Part shown: in pieces, positions 20,846 through 33,809 of the stretch | How positions within the stretch are numbered: the first letter of the stretch is position 1 | How the letters are laid out: each line of letters opens with the position of its first letter | Assembly (NCBI GenBank): GCA_020847675.1 | Contig: JADLBN010000064.1 | Location: 1-36,743, forward strand | From: Burkholderiales bacterium | Lineage (GTDB): Bacteria > Pseudomonadota > Gammaproteobacteria > Burkholderiales > Casimicrobiaceae | Direction of reading: 5' to 3' | Length of the DNA: 36,743 nt | Made by a program: the position numbers and the translations under genes | The notes under the pieces: generated by a model | Seen by the model: only the letters and a program-made list of their open reading frames with translations | Databases searched by the model: none | Told to the model about the DNA's origin: nothing

Positions 20846-22714
20846 ATGAACCGCTACCCGCTCTGGAAGTTCGTCCTGATCGGCGTCGCCGTCACGATCG
20901 GCCTCGTCTACACGATCCCGAACTTCTTCCCCGAGGTTCCGGCGGTCCAGATCTCGTCGTCCCGGGCCGGCGTGAAACTCGACACCGCCCTGCTCGAGAG
21001 CGTCGAGCAATCGCTCAAGGGAGCGTCGATCCCGTTCCGCGGCGCCTCGCTCGACGCTACCGGCGTCAAGGTCCGCTTCGACGACGAGGACACCCAGCTT
21101 CGCGCCCGTGACGCGCTCGGCGCGAAGCTCGGCGGCGACTACATCGTGGCGCTCAACCTGCTGTCGACCTCGCCCGGATGGCTTGCGTCGATCGGCGCGC
21201 TGCCGATGTTCCTCGGCCTCGACCTGCGCGGCGGCGTCCATTTCCTGCTGCAGGTCGACATGAAGGCCGCCCTCGACAAGGCCGGCGACCGCTACGTGGC
21301 GGACCTGCGCAGCCTGATGCGCGGCGAGAAGATCCAGTACTCGGGCATCGCCCGCGAGGGCGGCGGCGTGTCGATGCGCTTCCGCGAGGAGGCCGAGCGC
21401 AACAAGGCGGTGGGCGCGATCGACCGGACCTTCCCCGACCTCGTGTCGCGCACCATCGACGCCGGTCCCGGCGACTTCCGCATCGCCTCGACGCTCAAGC
21501 CCGAGGCGCAGAAGCGCCTTCAGGAAGGCGCGATCCAGCAGAACATCCAGATCCTGCGCAACCGGGTCAACGAACTCGGCGTGGCCGAACCCATCATCCA
21601 GCAGCAGGGCGCCGAGCGCGTCGTCGTGCAGCTTCCCGGGGTGCAGGACACGGCGCGCGCGAAGGACATCCTCGGCCGCACCGCGACGCTCGAGATCCGG
21701 ATGGTCAACGAGGAGCCGGGCGCGCTCGAGCAGGCGATGGCGGGCAACGTGCCGTTCGGCAACGAACTGCTCACCGAGCGCCGCGGCGGCAAGGTGCTGG
21801 TGAAGCGCCAGGTCGTCTTGACCGGCGACCGCATCAACGACGCCCAGTCCGGATTCGACCAGAGGACCAACGAGCCGGCGGTCCACGTGAACCTGGACGG
21901 CACCGGCGCGCGGATCTTCAAGGAAGTCACGCGCGACAACATCGGCAAGCGCATGGCGATCGTGCTGGTCGAGAAGGGCCGCTCCGAGCTCATCACCGCG
22001 CCGGTGATCCGCGACGAGATCGGCGGCGGCCGGGTGCAGATCTCGGGCGCGATGACCACGCGCGAGGCCAACGACATCGCGCTGCTGATGCGGGCGGGCG
22101 CGCTGGCCGCCCCGATGGAGATCGTCGAGGAGCGCACCGTCGGCCCGTCGCTCGGCAAGGAGAACATCGACAAGGGCTTCCACTCGGTGCTGTGGGGCTA
22201 TCTCGTGCTGGTGGTGTTCTTCTCCGCCTACTACATGCTGATGGGCGTCATCTCGACCATCTCGCTCACGGTCAACCTGCTGCTCCTGATCGCGATCCTG
22301 TCGATGCTCCAGGCGACCTTGACGCTTCCCGGCATCGCGGCCATCGCGCTGACGCTGGGCATGGCGATCGACGCCAACGTGCTGATCAACGAGCGCATCC
22401 GCGAGGAGATCCGCTGGGGCGCGACGCCGCACGCCGCGATCCAGGCCGGCTACGAACGCGCCTGGGGCACGATCCTCGACTCGAACGTCACGACGCTCAT
22501 CGCGGGCATCGCGCTGTTCCTGTTCGGCACCGGCCCGGTCAAGGGATTCGCGGTGGTCCACTGCATCGGCATCCTGACCTCGATGTTCTCCGCGGTGTTC
22601 GTCTCCCGCGGCATCGTCGCGCTGGTTTACGGGCGGCGGCGCAAGCTCGACCGCATCTCGATCGGCCAGATCTGGAGGCCCGGCCCGTCGGCCGCGACGC
22701 CCGCGAAGGGCTGA
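20846..22714 (+). CDS. secD: Protein translocase subunit SecD
   Basis: MNRYPLWKFVLIGVAVTIGLVYTIPNFFPEVPAVQISS; GLDLRGGVHFLLQVD; IALTLGMAIDANVLINERIREE. Confidence 0.98.
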   Translation: MNRYPLWKFVLIGVAVTIGLVYTIPNFFPEVPAVQISSSRAGVKLDTALLESVEQSLKGASIPFRGASLDATGVKVRFDDEDTQLRARDALGAKLGGDYIVALNLLSTSPGWLASIGALPMFLGLDLRGGVHFLLQVDMKAALDKAGDRYVADLRSLMRGEKIQYSGIAREGGGVSMRFREEAERNKAVGAIDRTFPDLVSRTIDAGPGDFRIASTLKPEAQKRLQEGAIQQNIQILRNRVNELGVAEPIIQQQGAERVVVQLPGVQDTARAKDILGRTATLEIRMVNEEPGALEQAMAGNVPFGNELLTERRGGKVLVKRQVVLTGDRINDAQSGFDQRTNEPAVHVNLDGTGARIFKEVTRDNIGKRMAIVLVEKGRSELITAPVIRDEIGGGRVQISGAMTTREANDIALLMRAGALAAPMEIVEERTVGPSLGKENIDKGFHSVLWGYLVLVVFFSAYYMLMGVISTISLTVNLLLLIAILSMLQATLTLPGIAAIALTLGMAIDANVLINERIREEIRWGATPHAAIQAGYERAWGTILDSNVTTLIAGIALFLFGTGPVKGFAVVHCIGILTSMFSAVFVSRGIVALVYGRRRKLDRISIGQIWRPGPSAATPAKG

Positions 22715-22840
22715 CCCGCGCGCGAGGCCCCGGCGAGCGATTCCCGGCACCAGCCCCGTCGGAGCGCCTGACCCGCTCGCCGACGGTGGCCCTTCCCGGC
22801 GCGACCTTCACCCCGAACCCACCGAGCTCTCGAGACCCGC

Positions 22841-23779
22841 ATGGAATTCTTCCGGTTCAAGCGCGACATCCCGTTCATGCGGCACGCGCTGGTGTTCAAC
22901 GTGATCTCGCTGGTCACGTTCCTCGCCGCCGTGTTCTTCCTCGCGACCCGGGGACTCAACTTCGGCGTCGACTTCGTCGGCGGAACCGTGATCGAGGTCA
23001 AGTACGCGCACGCGGTCGACTTCAACCGGGTCCGCGCCGCGATCGACAAGCTCGAGGTCGGCGAGTACTCGGCCCAGGCGTTCGGCAGCGCCAACACCGC
23101 GCTCGTGCGCCTGCCGCTCAAGCCTGGCGTCTCGTCGGCGCAGCTCTCCGAGCGCGTGATGAACGCGCTCCGGGCCGACGACCCGACCGCCACGCAGGTG
23201 CGGGTCGAGTTCGTCGGGCCCCAGGTCGGAAAGGAACTCTACGAGAACGGCGCGCTCGCGCTGCTCCTGGTGGTCGTCGGCATCGTGGCCTACCTGGCGA
23301 TGCGCTTCGAGTGGCGCTTCGCGGTCGCGTCGATCATCGCGAACCTGCACGACGTAATCATCATCATGGGCTTCTTCGCCTTCTTCCAGTGGGAGTTCTC
23401 GCTCCCGGTGCTGGCGGCGCTGCTCGCGGTGCTGGGCTACTCGGTCAACGAGTCGGTGGTGGTCGCCGACCGGATCCGCGAGAACTTCCGCAAGATGCGC
23501 AAGGCGTCGGTTCCCGAGGTGATCGACAGCGCGATCACCAGCACGATGTCGCGCACCATCATCACCCACGGCAGCACGCAGGTGATGGTCACCTCGATGC
23601 TGATCTTCGGCGGCGAGACGCTGCACCACTTCGCCCTCGCGCTCACGATCGGCATCCTGTTCGGCATCTACTCGTCGGTGCTGGTGATGGCGCCGCTGGT
23701 GATGTGGATGGGCGTCTCGCGCGAGGACCTCGTCAAGCCCGAAAAGCGCGGAACGCTGGGCGACAAGATACTCCCGTAG
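22841..23779 (+). CDS. secF: Protein translocase subunit SecF
   Basis: MEFFRFKRDIPFMRHALVFN; GLNFGVDFVGGTVIEV; LGYSVNESVVVADRIRENF; STMSRTIITHGST. Confidence 0.98.
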   Translation: MEFFRFKRDIPFMRHALVFNVISLVTFLAAVFFLATRGLNFGVDFVGGTVIEVKYAHAVDFNRVRAAIDKLEVGEYSAQAFGSANTALVRLPLKPGVSSAQLSERVMNALRADDPTATQVRVEFVGPQVGKELYENGALALLLVVVGIVAYLAMRFEWRFAVASIIANLHDVIIIMGFFAFFQWEFSLPVLAALLAVLGYSVNESVVVADRIRENFRKMRKASVPEVIDSAITSTMSRTIITHGSTQVMVTSMLIFGGETLHHFALALTIGILFGIYSSVLVMAPLVMWMGVSREDLVKPEKRGTLGDKILP

Positions 23780-23784
23780 GCAGG

Positions 23785-23812
23785 AATCAGGAGTCAGAAG
23801 TCAGAAGCCAGA
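23785..23812. repeat. Four imperfect 7-bp tandem units: AATCAGG AGTCAGA AGTCAGA AGCCAGA
   Basis: Read directly after the secF stop. Confidence 0.8.
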
Positions 23813-23831
23813 GGCGCCGCAGTGGCCCGTG

Positions 23832-23893
23832 GCCGCGCATTGAGCGCGGCTGCAAGGTTGGCGACGCAACGTCGCAACGGCGGTCGATCCGCC
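23832..23893. repeat. Cluster of three GC-rich hairpins (REP-like / terminator region after secF)
   Basis: GCCGCGC-attga-GCGCGGC (23832-23850); GTTG(g)CGACG-caa-CGTCGCAAC (23857-23878); GGCGG-tcgat-CCGCC (23879-23893). Confidence 0.65.
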
Positions 23894-23902
23894 GCCACCG
23901 GG

Positions 23903-23982
23903 AATTCGGGGTCAGACTCGATTTTTGAAGCCGCGTCGTCAAGGTCGTTGCCCGTCGGAAAAATCGAGTCTGACCCCGAATT
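23903..23982. repeat. 80-bp element with perfect 24-bp inverted repeats around a 32-bp centre
   Basis: AATTCGGGGTCAGACTCGATTTTT (23903-23926) and its exact reverse complement (23959-23982). Confidence 0.9.
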
Positions 23983-24022
23983 ACCCCAATTGCCCTGACC
24001 CCGGATTCGCCCACTCGCCGAC

Positions 24023-24664
24023 GTGCTGACGACCCTTTTCTACTCGCTCCTTGCGCTCGACGAGACGCTCGCGCAGTTCGCGGTCCAGTACGGGCCCTGG
24101 CTCTACGCGCTGCTCTTCGCGGTGATCTTCGCCGAGACCGGGCTGGTCGTCTTCCCGTTCCTGCCGGGCGACTCGTTGCTGTTCATCGCCGGCACGGTGG
24201 TCGCGGTCGCCGGCCTCAACGTCCACGTGCTGGTGCTGGTGCTCTCGGTGGCCGCCATCCTCGGGGACTCGGTCAACTACGCGATCGGTCGCTACGTCGG
24301 GCCGAAGGTGTTCAGCCGGCCCGACTCGCGCTGGATCCGGCAGGAGCACCTGCGACGCACGCAGGCGTTCTACGACCGCTACGGCGGCGTCACGATCGTC
24401 ATCGGTCGCTTCGTGCCGATCATCCGCACCTTCGCGCCCTTCCTCGCCGGGGTCGCGCAGATGGCCTACCCGCGGTTCCTCTCGTACAACGTCGCGGGGG
24501 GCGTGCTGTGGATCGCCTCGCTCACCTACGCCGGCTACCTGTTCGGCAACATCCCCTGGGTCAAGAACAACCTCGCGTTGATCGTGCTCGGCATCGTGGT
24601 CGTGTCGCTGATCCCCGCGGTGACGACCTTCATGCGCGAACGGCGGGAGCATGTCCGCTCCTGA
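24023..24664 (+). CDS. DedA-family (VTT domain) membrane protein
   Basis: ALLFAVIFAETGLVVFPFLPGDSLLFIAG; GDSVNYAIGRYVG; FYDRYGGVTIVIGRFVPIIRTFAPFLAGVAQM. GTG start. Confidence 0.93.
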   Translation: MLTTLFYSLLALDETLAQFAVQYGPWLYALLFAVIFAETGLVVFPFLPGDSLLFIAGTVVAVAGLNVHVLVLVLSVAAILGDSVNYAIGRYVGPKVFSRPDSRWIRQEHLRRTQAFYDRYGGVTIVIGRFVPIIRTFAPFLAGVAQMAYPRFLSYNVAGGVLWIASLTYAGYLFGNIPWVKNNLALIVLGIVVVSLIPAVTTFMRERREHVRS

Positions 24665-24778
24665 TCGCGGCGACGGCGGAGACAGGAAGCCGGTATCCGG
24701 TTTCGCAGGGCCTTGAAGCACGCGGCGAAGAAGTCCGCCGCAACCGGATCCGCCGCCCCGATCGCGGGCGGCGTCGCC

Positions 24779-28166
<3,388 letters not shown>

Positions 28167-28417
28167 GCGGGAAGGCTCCTCGGGGTGGCGCGGGAGCGTC
28201 GCGGGCAGCGCCGCGGCGTTCCTCTTCTGGGGGAAGGGTCGAGTCTACCGAAGGCGAGAGCGCTGGCGCAATGCGGGCGGCTCGATCCGGGGCAAGCCGC
28301 AGTTCCCGCCGATCGGGACCGCCCGTGCCGGGGCAGCGAACGCGCGACGTCCCTTCCGGGGAGGCCTGTGCTGCAACGATGCTAGACTGGCGGGTTCGAT
28401 CTTTGGCTTCCCTTCCC

Positions 28418-29074
28418 ATGTCCGTCCATCTTCCCGCCCCGCACACCGGCAGGCCGCGTCCGATGCGCCCGATCCCCAATCTCATCTTCCTGTCGCGCTG
28501 GCTGCAGCTACCGCTCTACCTCGGTCTGATCGTCGCGCAGGGCGTCTACGTCTGGCACTTCTGGGTCGAACTGATCCACCTGGTCGAGGCCGCGATGGGC
28601 GACCAGGAAGCGGTCCGGAAGATCGTCGCCGCCGTGACGCCGGCCGGGCAGGCGGTCGCCCCGATGACGACGCCGTCCGAGACGGTGATCATGCTGGTGG
28701 TGCTGGGCCTGATCGACGTGGTGATGATCAGCAACCTCTTGATCATGGTGATCATCGGCGGCTACGAGACCTTCGTGTCGCGCATGAAGCTCGAAGGCCA
28801 CCCCGACCAGCCCGAGTGGCTCTCGCACGTGAATGCGAGCGTGCTCAAGGTCAAGCTCGCCACCGCGATCATCGGGATCTCGTCGATCCACCTGCTGAAG
28901 ACCTTCATCAATGCCGCGGCCTACGACGAGAAGACGCTCCTGTGGCAGACCGCGATCCACATCACCTTCCTGCTCTCGGCGATGGCGATCGCGGTCACCG
29001 ATCGCCTGATGCCGCAGCCGAAGCCGCACGGCGCCCGCCACGCGGGCGGTCCGGTCCCGGCCGAAGCGCACTGA
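28418..29074 (+). CDS. UPF0114/TIGR00645 (YqhA-like) membrane protein
   Basis: [79 protein letters not shown]. Start at MSVHLP (28418) or MRPIPN (28463). Confidence 0.88.
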   Translation: MSVHLPAPHTGRPRPMRPIPNLIFLSRWLQLPLYLGLIVAQGVYVWHFWVELIHLVEAAMGDQEAVRKIVAAVTPAGQAVAPMTTPSETVIMLVVLGLIDVVMISNLLIMVIIGGYETFVSRMKLEGHPDQPEWLSHVNASVLKVKLATAIIGISSIHLLKTFINAAAYDEKTLLWQTAIHITFLLSAMAIAVTDRLMPQPKPHGARHAGGPVPAEAH

Positions 29075-29087
29075 AGGAGGCACGACG

Positions 29088-30608
29088 ATGTCCAGGATCC
29101 GTCAGGACGACCTGATCTCGAGCGTCGCGGACGCGCTGCAGTACATCTCGTACTACCACCCGGTCGACTACATCGAGGCGCTGGGCGAGGCTTACGCGGC
29201 CGAGGAGTCGCCCGCCGCGAAGGACGCGATCGCGCAGATCCTGACCAACTCGCGCCTGTGCGCCGAGGGCCACCGGCCGATCTGCCAGGACACCGGCATC
29301 GTGGTCGCGTTCGTGAGAATCGGCATGGACGTGCGCTTCGAGGGCGCGACGATGTCGGTTGCCGACATGGTCAACGAGGGCGTCCGCCGCGCCTACACCC
29401 ACCCGGACAACCCGCTGCGCGCATCGGTGCTCGCGGACCCGGCCGGCCGGCGCGCCAACACGAAGGACAACACGCCCGCCGTCGTCCACTTCGAACTGGT
29501 CCCCGGCGGCACGGTCGACGTGCGGATCTCGGCCAAGGGCGGCGGCAGCGAGAACAAGGCGAAGTTCGCGATGCTGAACCCGTCCGACTCGATCGTCGAC
29601 TGGGTGATGAAGACGGTGCCGACGATGGGCGCGGGCTGGTGCCCGCCCGGCATGCTCGGCATCGGCATCGGCGGCACGGCCGAGAAGGCGATGCTGCTCG
29701 CGAAGGAGTCGCTCATGGACCCGATCGACATCCACGAGCTGCGCCGGCGCGGACCGAAGAACCGCGTCGAGGAACTGAGACTCGAGCTCATGGACAAGGT
29801 CAATGCGCTCGGCATCGGCGCGCAGGGCCTGGGCGGCCTCGCGACCGTGCTCGACGTCAAGATCCTCGACTATCCGACCCACGCCGCGAGCCTGCCGGTC
29901 GCGATGATCCCCAACTGCGCCGCGACCCGCCACGCGCACTTCACGCTCGACGGCTCTGGAGCGGCGGGCTTCGAGCCGCCGGACCTCGCGCGCTGGCCCG
30001 ACGTGCACTGGACACCCGCGCCGGAATCGCGCCGGGTGAACCTCGACACGCTGACGCCGGCCGAAGTGGCGTCGTGGAAGCCCGGCGAGCGGCTCCTGCT
30101 CTCCGGGAAGATGCTCACCGGCCGCGACGCCGCGCACAAGCGCATCGTCGACCTGCTCGAAAAAGGCGAGAAGCTGCCGGTGGACTTCGCCAACCGCGTC
30201 ATCTACTACGTCGGGCCGGTCGACCCGGTCCGCGACGAGGTGGTCGGCCCCGCGGGTCCGACGACGTCGACGCGCATGGACAAGTTCACCGAGACCATGC
30301 TCGCGCGCACCGGCCTCATCGCGATGGTCGGCAAGGCCGAGCGCGGCCCGGTCGCCATCGAGGCGATCCGCCGCCACAAGGCCGCGTACCTGATGGCGGT
30401 CGGCGGAGCGGCGTACCTGGTCGCGAAGGCGATCCGCGCCTCGCGCGTGGTCGCGTTCGCCGACCTCGGCATGGAGGCGATCTACGAGTTCGAGCTGCGC
30501 GACATGCCGGTGACCGTCGCCGTCGACGCGGCCGGAACCTCGGTGCACCAGACCGGCCCGCGCGAGTGGCAGGCCCGGATCGGCAGGATCCCGGTCGCGA
30601 CCGCCTGA
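29088..30608 (+). CDS. Class I (Fe-S) fumarate hydratase
   Basis: NSRLCAEGHRPICQDTGIVVAFVRIG; SAKGGGSENKAKFAMLNPSDSI; GWCPPGMLGIGIGGTAEKAMLLAKES; AGPTTSTRMDKFTETML. Confidence 0.95.
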   Translation: MSRIRQDDLISSVADALQYISYYHPVDYIEALGEAYAAEESPAAKDAIAQILTNSRLCAEGHRPICQDTGIVVAFVRIGMDVRFEGATMSVADMVNEGVRRAYTHPDNPLRASVLADPAGRRANTKDNTPAVVHFELVPGGTVDVRISAKGGGSENKAKFAMLNPSDSIVDWVMKTVPTMGAGWCPPGMLGIGIGGTAEKAMLLAKESLMDPIDIHELRRRGPKNRVEELRLELMDKVNALGIGAQGLGGLATVLDVKILDYPTHAASLPVAMIPNCAATRHAHFTLDGSGAAGFEPPDLARWPDVHWTPAPESRRVNLDTLTPAEVASWKPGERLLLSGKMLTGRDAAHKRIVDLLEKGEKLPVDFANRVIYYVGPVDPVRDEVVGPAGPTTSTRMDKFTETMLARTGLIAMVGKAERGPVAIEAIRRHKAAYLMAVGGAAYLVAKAIRASRVVAFADLGMEAIYEFELRDMPVTVAVDAAGTSVHQTGPREWQARIGRIPVATA

Positions 30609-30631
30609 ACCTGCGGTGACCGTGGCGACCG

Positions 30632-30647
30632 TGGCACGCCGGTTGCT
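30632..30647 (+). promoter_or_regulatory. Consensus sigma54 promoter upstream of the GGDEF-EAL gene: TGGCAC-GCCGG-TTGCT
   Basis: Exact match to TGGCAC-N5-TTGCW in the intergenic region after fumarase; predicted start near 30658. Confidence 0.75.
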
Positions 30648-30777
30648 CCGGTGGAAGAATCCGAAGGCGTGGAGGGGGTTCCCTGCGCCGGGGCGGGAGC
30701 CCGGCGCGTGAACCTCCGCGCGCCCTGAAGCCGATGCCCGCGCCCGACCGCCGACCTCCCGACCGGACCAGCCGGCG

Positions 30778-33072
30778 ATGAACGATTCGGCTTCCGACGA
30801 CGTCGGGGAGGGCGTGAAGCGGCGCCTGCTGCGCCGCCTGCGCCGGCGCTCGGAGCCGCTCGCGGCCGACAGCCTGTCACCCGGCGAACCTCCGCCGGTC
30901 CGGCTGGGCCTCCTCGCCAAGTTCCAGCTCCTGACCGCGAGCCTCGTGTTCCTGACCGCGGTCGCCATCACCGGCTACACGCTGTGGCGGGAGTGGGCCG
31001 GCGGCGAAGAGGACCTTCGGTCGCAGGCCGCCACGTTCGCGACCATGCTGGCCGAGATCGTCGACGAGCCGCTCGCCGAGGGCGACGTCGCCGCGATCGA
31101 GAAGGTGCTCTCGACGCTGCAGCCCGGCGCGAACCTGGGCTACCTGGCGATCTTCGACGCCAGGGGCGGCAGGCTGGTCGAGCGCCGCTACGGCGATGCC
31201 GCGTCGGCCCCGACCCTGCCGAGACCCGAACCGCTCCGGGACGGCTCACGCACCGCGCTCAGGCGGACGGTCGGCACCTCGATGTACATGGAGACGACCG
31301 CGCCGATCACGGCCGGACCTGCACTCGCCGCGCGAACCTCCCATGCGGCGGGCGAAGTCATCGGGCAGGTGCAGGTGGGTCTCTCGCTCAAGTCGCAGAC
31401 GGCGCGGTTCCGCGGCTACGTCACCGGCGTGCTCTCGGTCGTCGGACTCGTCCTCGTTGCCGCGATGCTGATGGCGCTCGTCGCGACGCGCAGGCTGGTG
31501 GCGCCCATGCGGCGGCTCATGCGCGCTGCCCGCGCCGTGGCCGGCGGGCGCCTCGACGTGGTCGTGCCGATCCGCTCGCGCGACGAACTCGGGCTCCTGA
31601 CCCACACGTTCAACCACATGACCGCGCGCCTCGCGCGATCGCAGGCGGAGGTCGCGACGCACCAGCGCACGCTCGAGGACAAGGTCGCTCAGCGCACGCG
31701 CGAACTCGAGGTCGCGACCGCCCACGCGTACAAGCTCGCGCAGCACGACATCCTCACCGGGCTGCCCAACCGCTCGCTCCTGAACCAGAGGCTGCGGCAG
31801 ATCCTGGCGAGCGCCCAGCGCGACGGCACGCAGGTCGCGTGCCTGTTCCTCGACTTCGACCATTTCAAGCGCATCAACGACACGCTCGGCCACGACGCGG
31901 GGGACCTGCTCCTGCAGTCGATCGCCCAGCGGCTCGGCGGCGCGGTGCGCGAATCCGACACCGTCGCGCGGCTTGGCGGCGACGAGTTCGTCCTCGTGCT
32001 GCCGGGACTCGATCCGGCGCACGCGACCTTCGAGGTGATGAGCGTCGTGCACCGCGTGCGGGAGTCGTTCCTTGCGCCGTTCCGGATCGCCGACCAGTCG
32101 CCCACGCTCACCTGCTCGATCGGCGTGTCGATCTTCCCGCTCGACGCGCAGGATCCGGCCACGCTGATCAAGCAGGCGGACACGGCGATGTACGCCGCGA
32201 AGGAGGCGGGCCGCAACGCGTACCGCTTCTACACCGCCGACATGAACGCGCGCGTCCAGCAGCGCCTGCAGATCGAGACCGACATGCGGCGCGGCCTGAT
32301 GGACGACGAGTTCTTCCTCGTCTACCAGCCGCAGGTTTCGACCTCGACCGGGCGCGCGTTCGGCGTCGAGGCACTTCTGCGCTGGCGCGACCCCGAGCGC
32401 GGGATCATCGGCCCCGCCGAGTTCATCCCGATCGCCGAGGAGTCGGGCATGATCCAGGCGCTCGGCGCGCGCGTGCTGCGCGAGGCGTGCAGGCAGGTCG
32501 CGGAGTGGCACCGCGCGGGGATGCCGATGCGGCTCTCGGTGAACCTGTCGGTGCAGCAGCTCCAGCACGACAGCTGGCTCTCGGTGGTCGAGGACGCGCT
32601 CGCCGCCTCCGGCCTCTCCGCCGGCGAACTCGACCTCGAGATCACCGAGAGCGTGATCATCACGCACCCCGACAAGGCGGTCGCCACGCTCGCGAAGCTG
32701 AAGCAGATGGGCGTGTCGGTGACGGTCGACGACTTCGGGACCGGCTATTCGTCGCTCTCCTACCTCGCGCGGCTCCCGATCCAGGGACTCAAGATCGACC
32801 AGCGCTTCGTCCACGGCATCGAGCGCAACCGCAACGACGAGACGATCACGCAGGCGATCGTCGCGCTGTCGCACTCGCTCGGCCTGCGCTGCATCGCCGA
32901 AGGGGTCGAGACCCATCCGCAGCTCGAGTTCCTGCGGCGGCACGGCTGCCCGTTCGCGCAGGGCTTCCTCGTGTGCCCGCCGCTCGAGGCCGCGGAACTT
33001 CGCGTCTGGTGGTCTTCGCGGGCGAGCGACGCGGCGGCGGCGCAGCCGGAGCTGTTTCCCGCCGCGCGCTGA
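30778..33072 (+). CDS. Membrane-anchored HAMP-GGDEF-EAL cyclic-di-GMP enzyme
   Basis: Periplasmic sensor flanked by TM segments, HAMP, RESD-N5-GGDEF (intact I-site and active site), VEALLRW (EAL) and DDFGTGYSSLSYL. Confidence 0.95.
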   Translation: MNDSASDDVGEGVKRRLLRRLRRRSEPLAADSLSPGEPPPVRLGLLAKFQLLTASLVFLTAVAITGYTLWREWAGGEEDLRSQAATFATMLAEIVDEPLAEGDVAAIEKVLSTLQPGANLGYLAIFDARGGRLVERRYGDAASAPTLPRPEPLRDGSRTALRRTVGTSMYMETTAPITAGPALAARTSHAAGEVIGQVQVGLSLKSQTARFRGYVTGVLSVVGLVLVAAMLMALVATRRLVAPMRRLMRAARAVAGGRLDVVVPIRSRDELGLLTHTFNHMTARLARSQAEVATHQRTLEDKVAQRTRELEVATAHAYKLAQHDILTGLPNRSLLNQRLRQILASAQRDGTQVACLFLDFDHFKRINDTLGHDAGDLLLQSIAQRLGGAVRESDTVARLGGDEFVLVLPGLDPAHATFEVMSVVHRVRESFLAPFRIADQSPTLTCSIGVSIFPLDAQDPATLIKQADTAMYAAKEAGRNAYRFYTADMNARVQQRLQIETDMRRGLMDDEFFLVYQPQVSTSTGRAFGVEALLRWRDPERGIIGPAEFIPIAEESGMIQALGARVLREACRQVAEWHRAGMPMRLSVNLSVQQLQHDSWLSVVEDALAASGLSAGELDLEITESVIITHPDKAVATLAKLKQMGVSVTVDDFGTGYSSLSYLARLPIQGLKIDQRFVHGIERNRNDETITQAIVALSHSLGLRCIAEGVETHPQLEFLRRHGCPFAQGFLVCPPLEAAELRVWWSSRASDAAAAQPELFPAAR

Positions 33073-33101
33073 CCGGACGGGCGGGCCGCGGGGGCGACCC
33101 C

Positions 33102-33809
33102 TCAGGGCCGGAAGATCGAACCGATTGCGAGGCCGGCGAGCGCGGCCGCCATCGTCACGCCCAGCGTCTGCGCGATGGTCCGGCCGCGCGGGCTGCCGGT
33201 GATCGCGCTGCGCGCCCATCCGAGCGCCGTCATCATCGCGAGAGTGACCACGAGCGACGCGGTGCGCGCGGCATCGACCTCGAGAAACGCGAACGGGATC
33301 ACCGGCATCGAGGCCGCGAACAGGTCGGCGACGAACATCCAGGCGGCCTGCGCCGCGGGGCTCGCGGGAGGATTCGCCGCGGCGGGACCGGCAGCGCGCC
33401 GCAGCGACGCCCAGGCCTCCGGGTTGCGCTTCGCAAGCGCCACGATCACGTCGACCGACGCGGGCTCGGCGCCCTGCGATGCGAGGCGCTCGCGGATAGC
33501 GGCGAGCGTGCCCGCGGGGTCGCGCTCGAGTGCCGCGCGGTCCCGCTCGATGTCGGCGGCCGCGACGTCGCGCGAGGCGGTCGCGTCGAGCCACGCACCC
33601 GCCGCCATCGACGCCGCCGCTGCCGCGGCCCCGGTTGCGCCGGCGATCAGCACCGTGTGCGCGTCCTGCCCCGCAGCCGATACGCCCGCCACCAGACCGA
33701 AGATCGACACCGCGCCGTCGACCATGCCGAACACGATCGTGCCGAGCGAGGCGCGGAACGACGCCGCCACGCGCGATGTCCATCGCCCGGCGGCAGCGAG
33801 GTCGGTCAT
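33102..33809 (-). CDS. VIT/CCC1-family-like membrane transporter
   Basis: SLGTIVFGMVDGAVSIFGLVAGVSAAG; AGAWLDATASRDV; C-terminal paired TM segments. Start at MTDLAAAG (33809), not the long ORF start at 34409. Confidence 0.8.
   Translation of the reverse strand: MTDLAAAGRWTSRVAASFRASLGTIVFGMVDGAVSIFGLVAGVSAAGQDAHTVLIAGATGAAAAAASMAAGAWLDATASRDVAAADIERDRAALERDPAGTLAAIRERLASQGAEPASVDVIVALAKRNPEAWASLRRAAGPAAANPPASPAAQAAWMFVADLFAASMPVIPFAFLEVDAARTASLVVTLAMMTALGWARSAITGSPRGRTIAQTLGVTMAAALAGLAIGSIFRP

Noticed and set aside
24665-24778. Short palindromes (e.g. CCGGTATCCGG) between dedA and purB
   Set aside because: Short, GC-rich, expected by chance at this composition; no U-tail.
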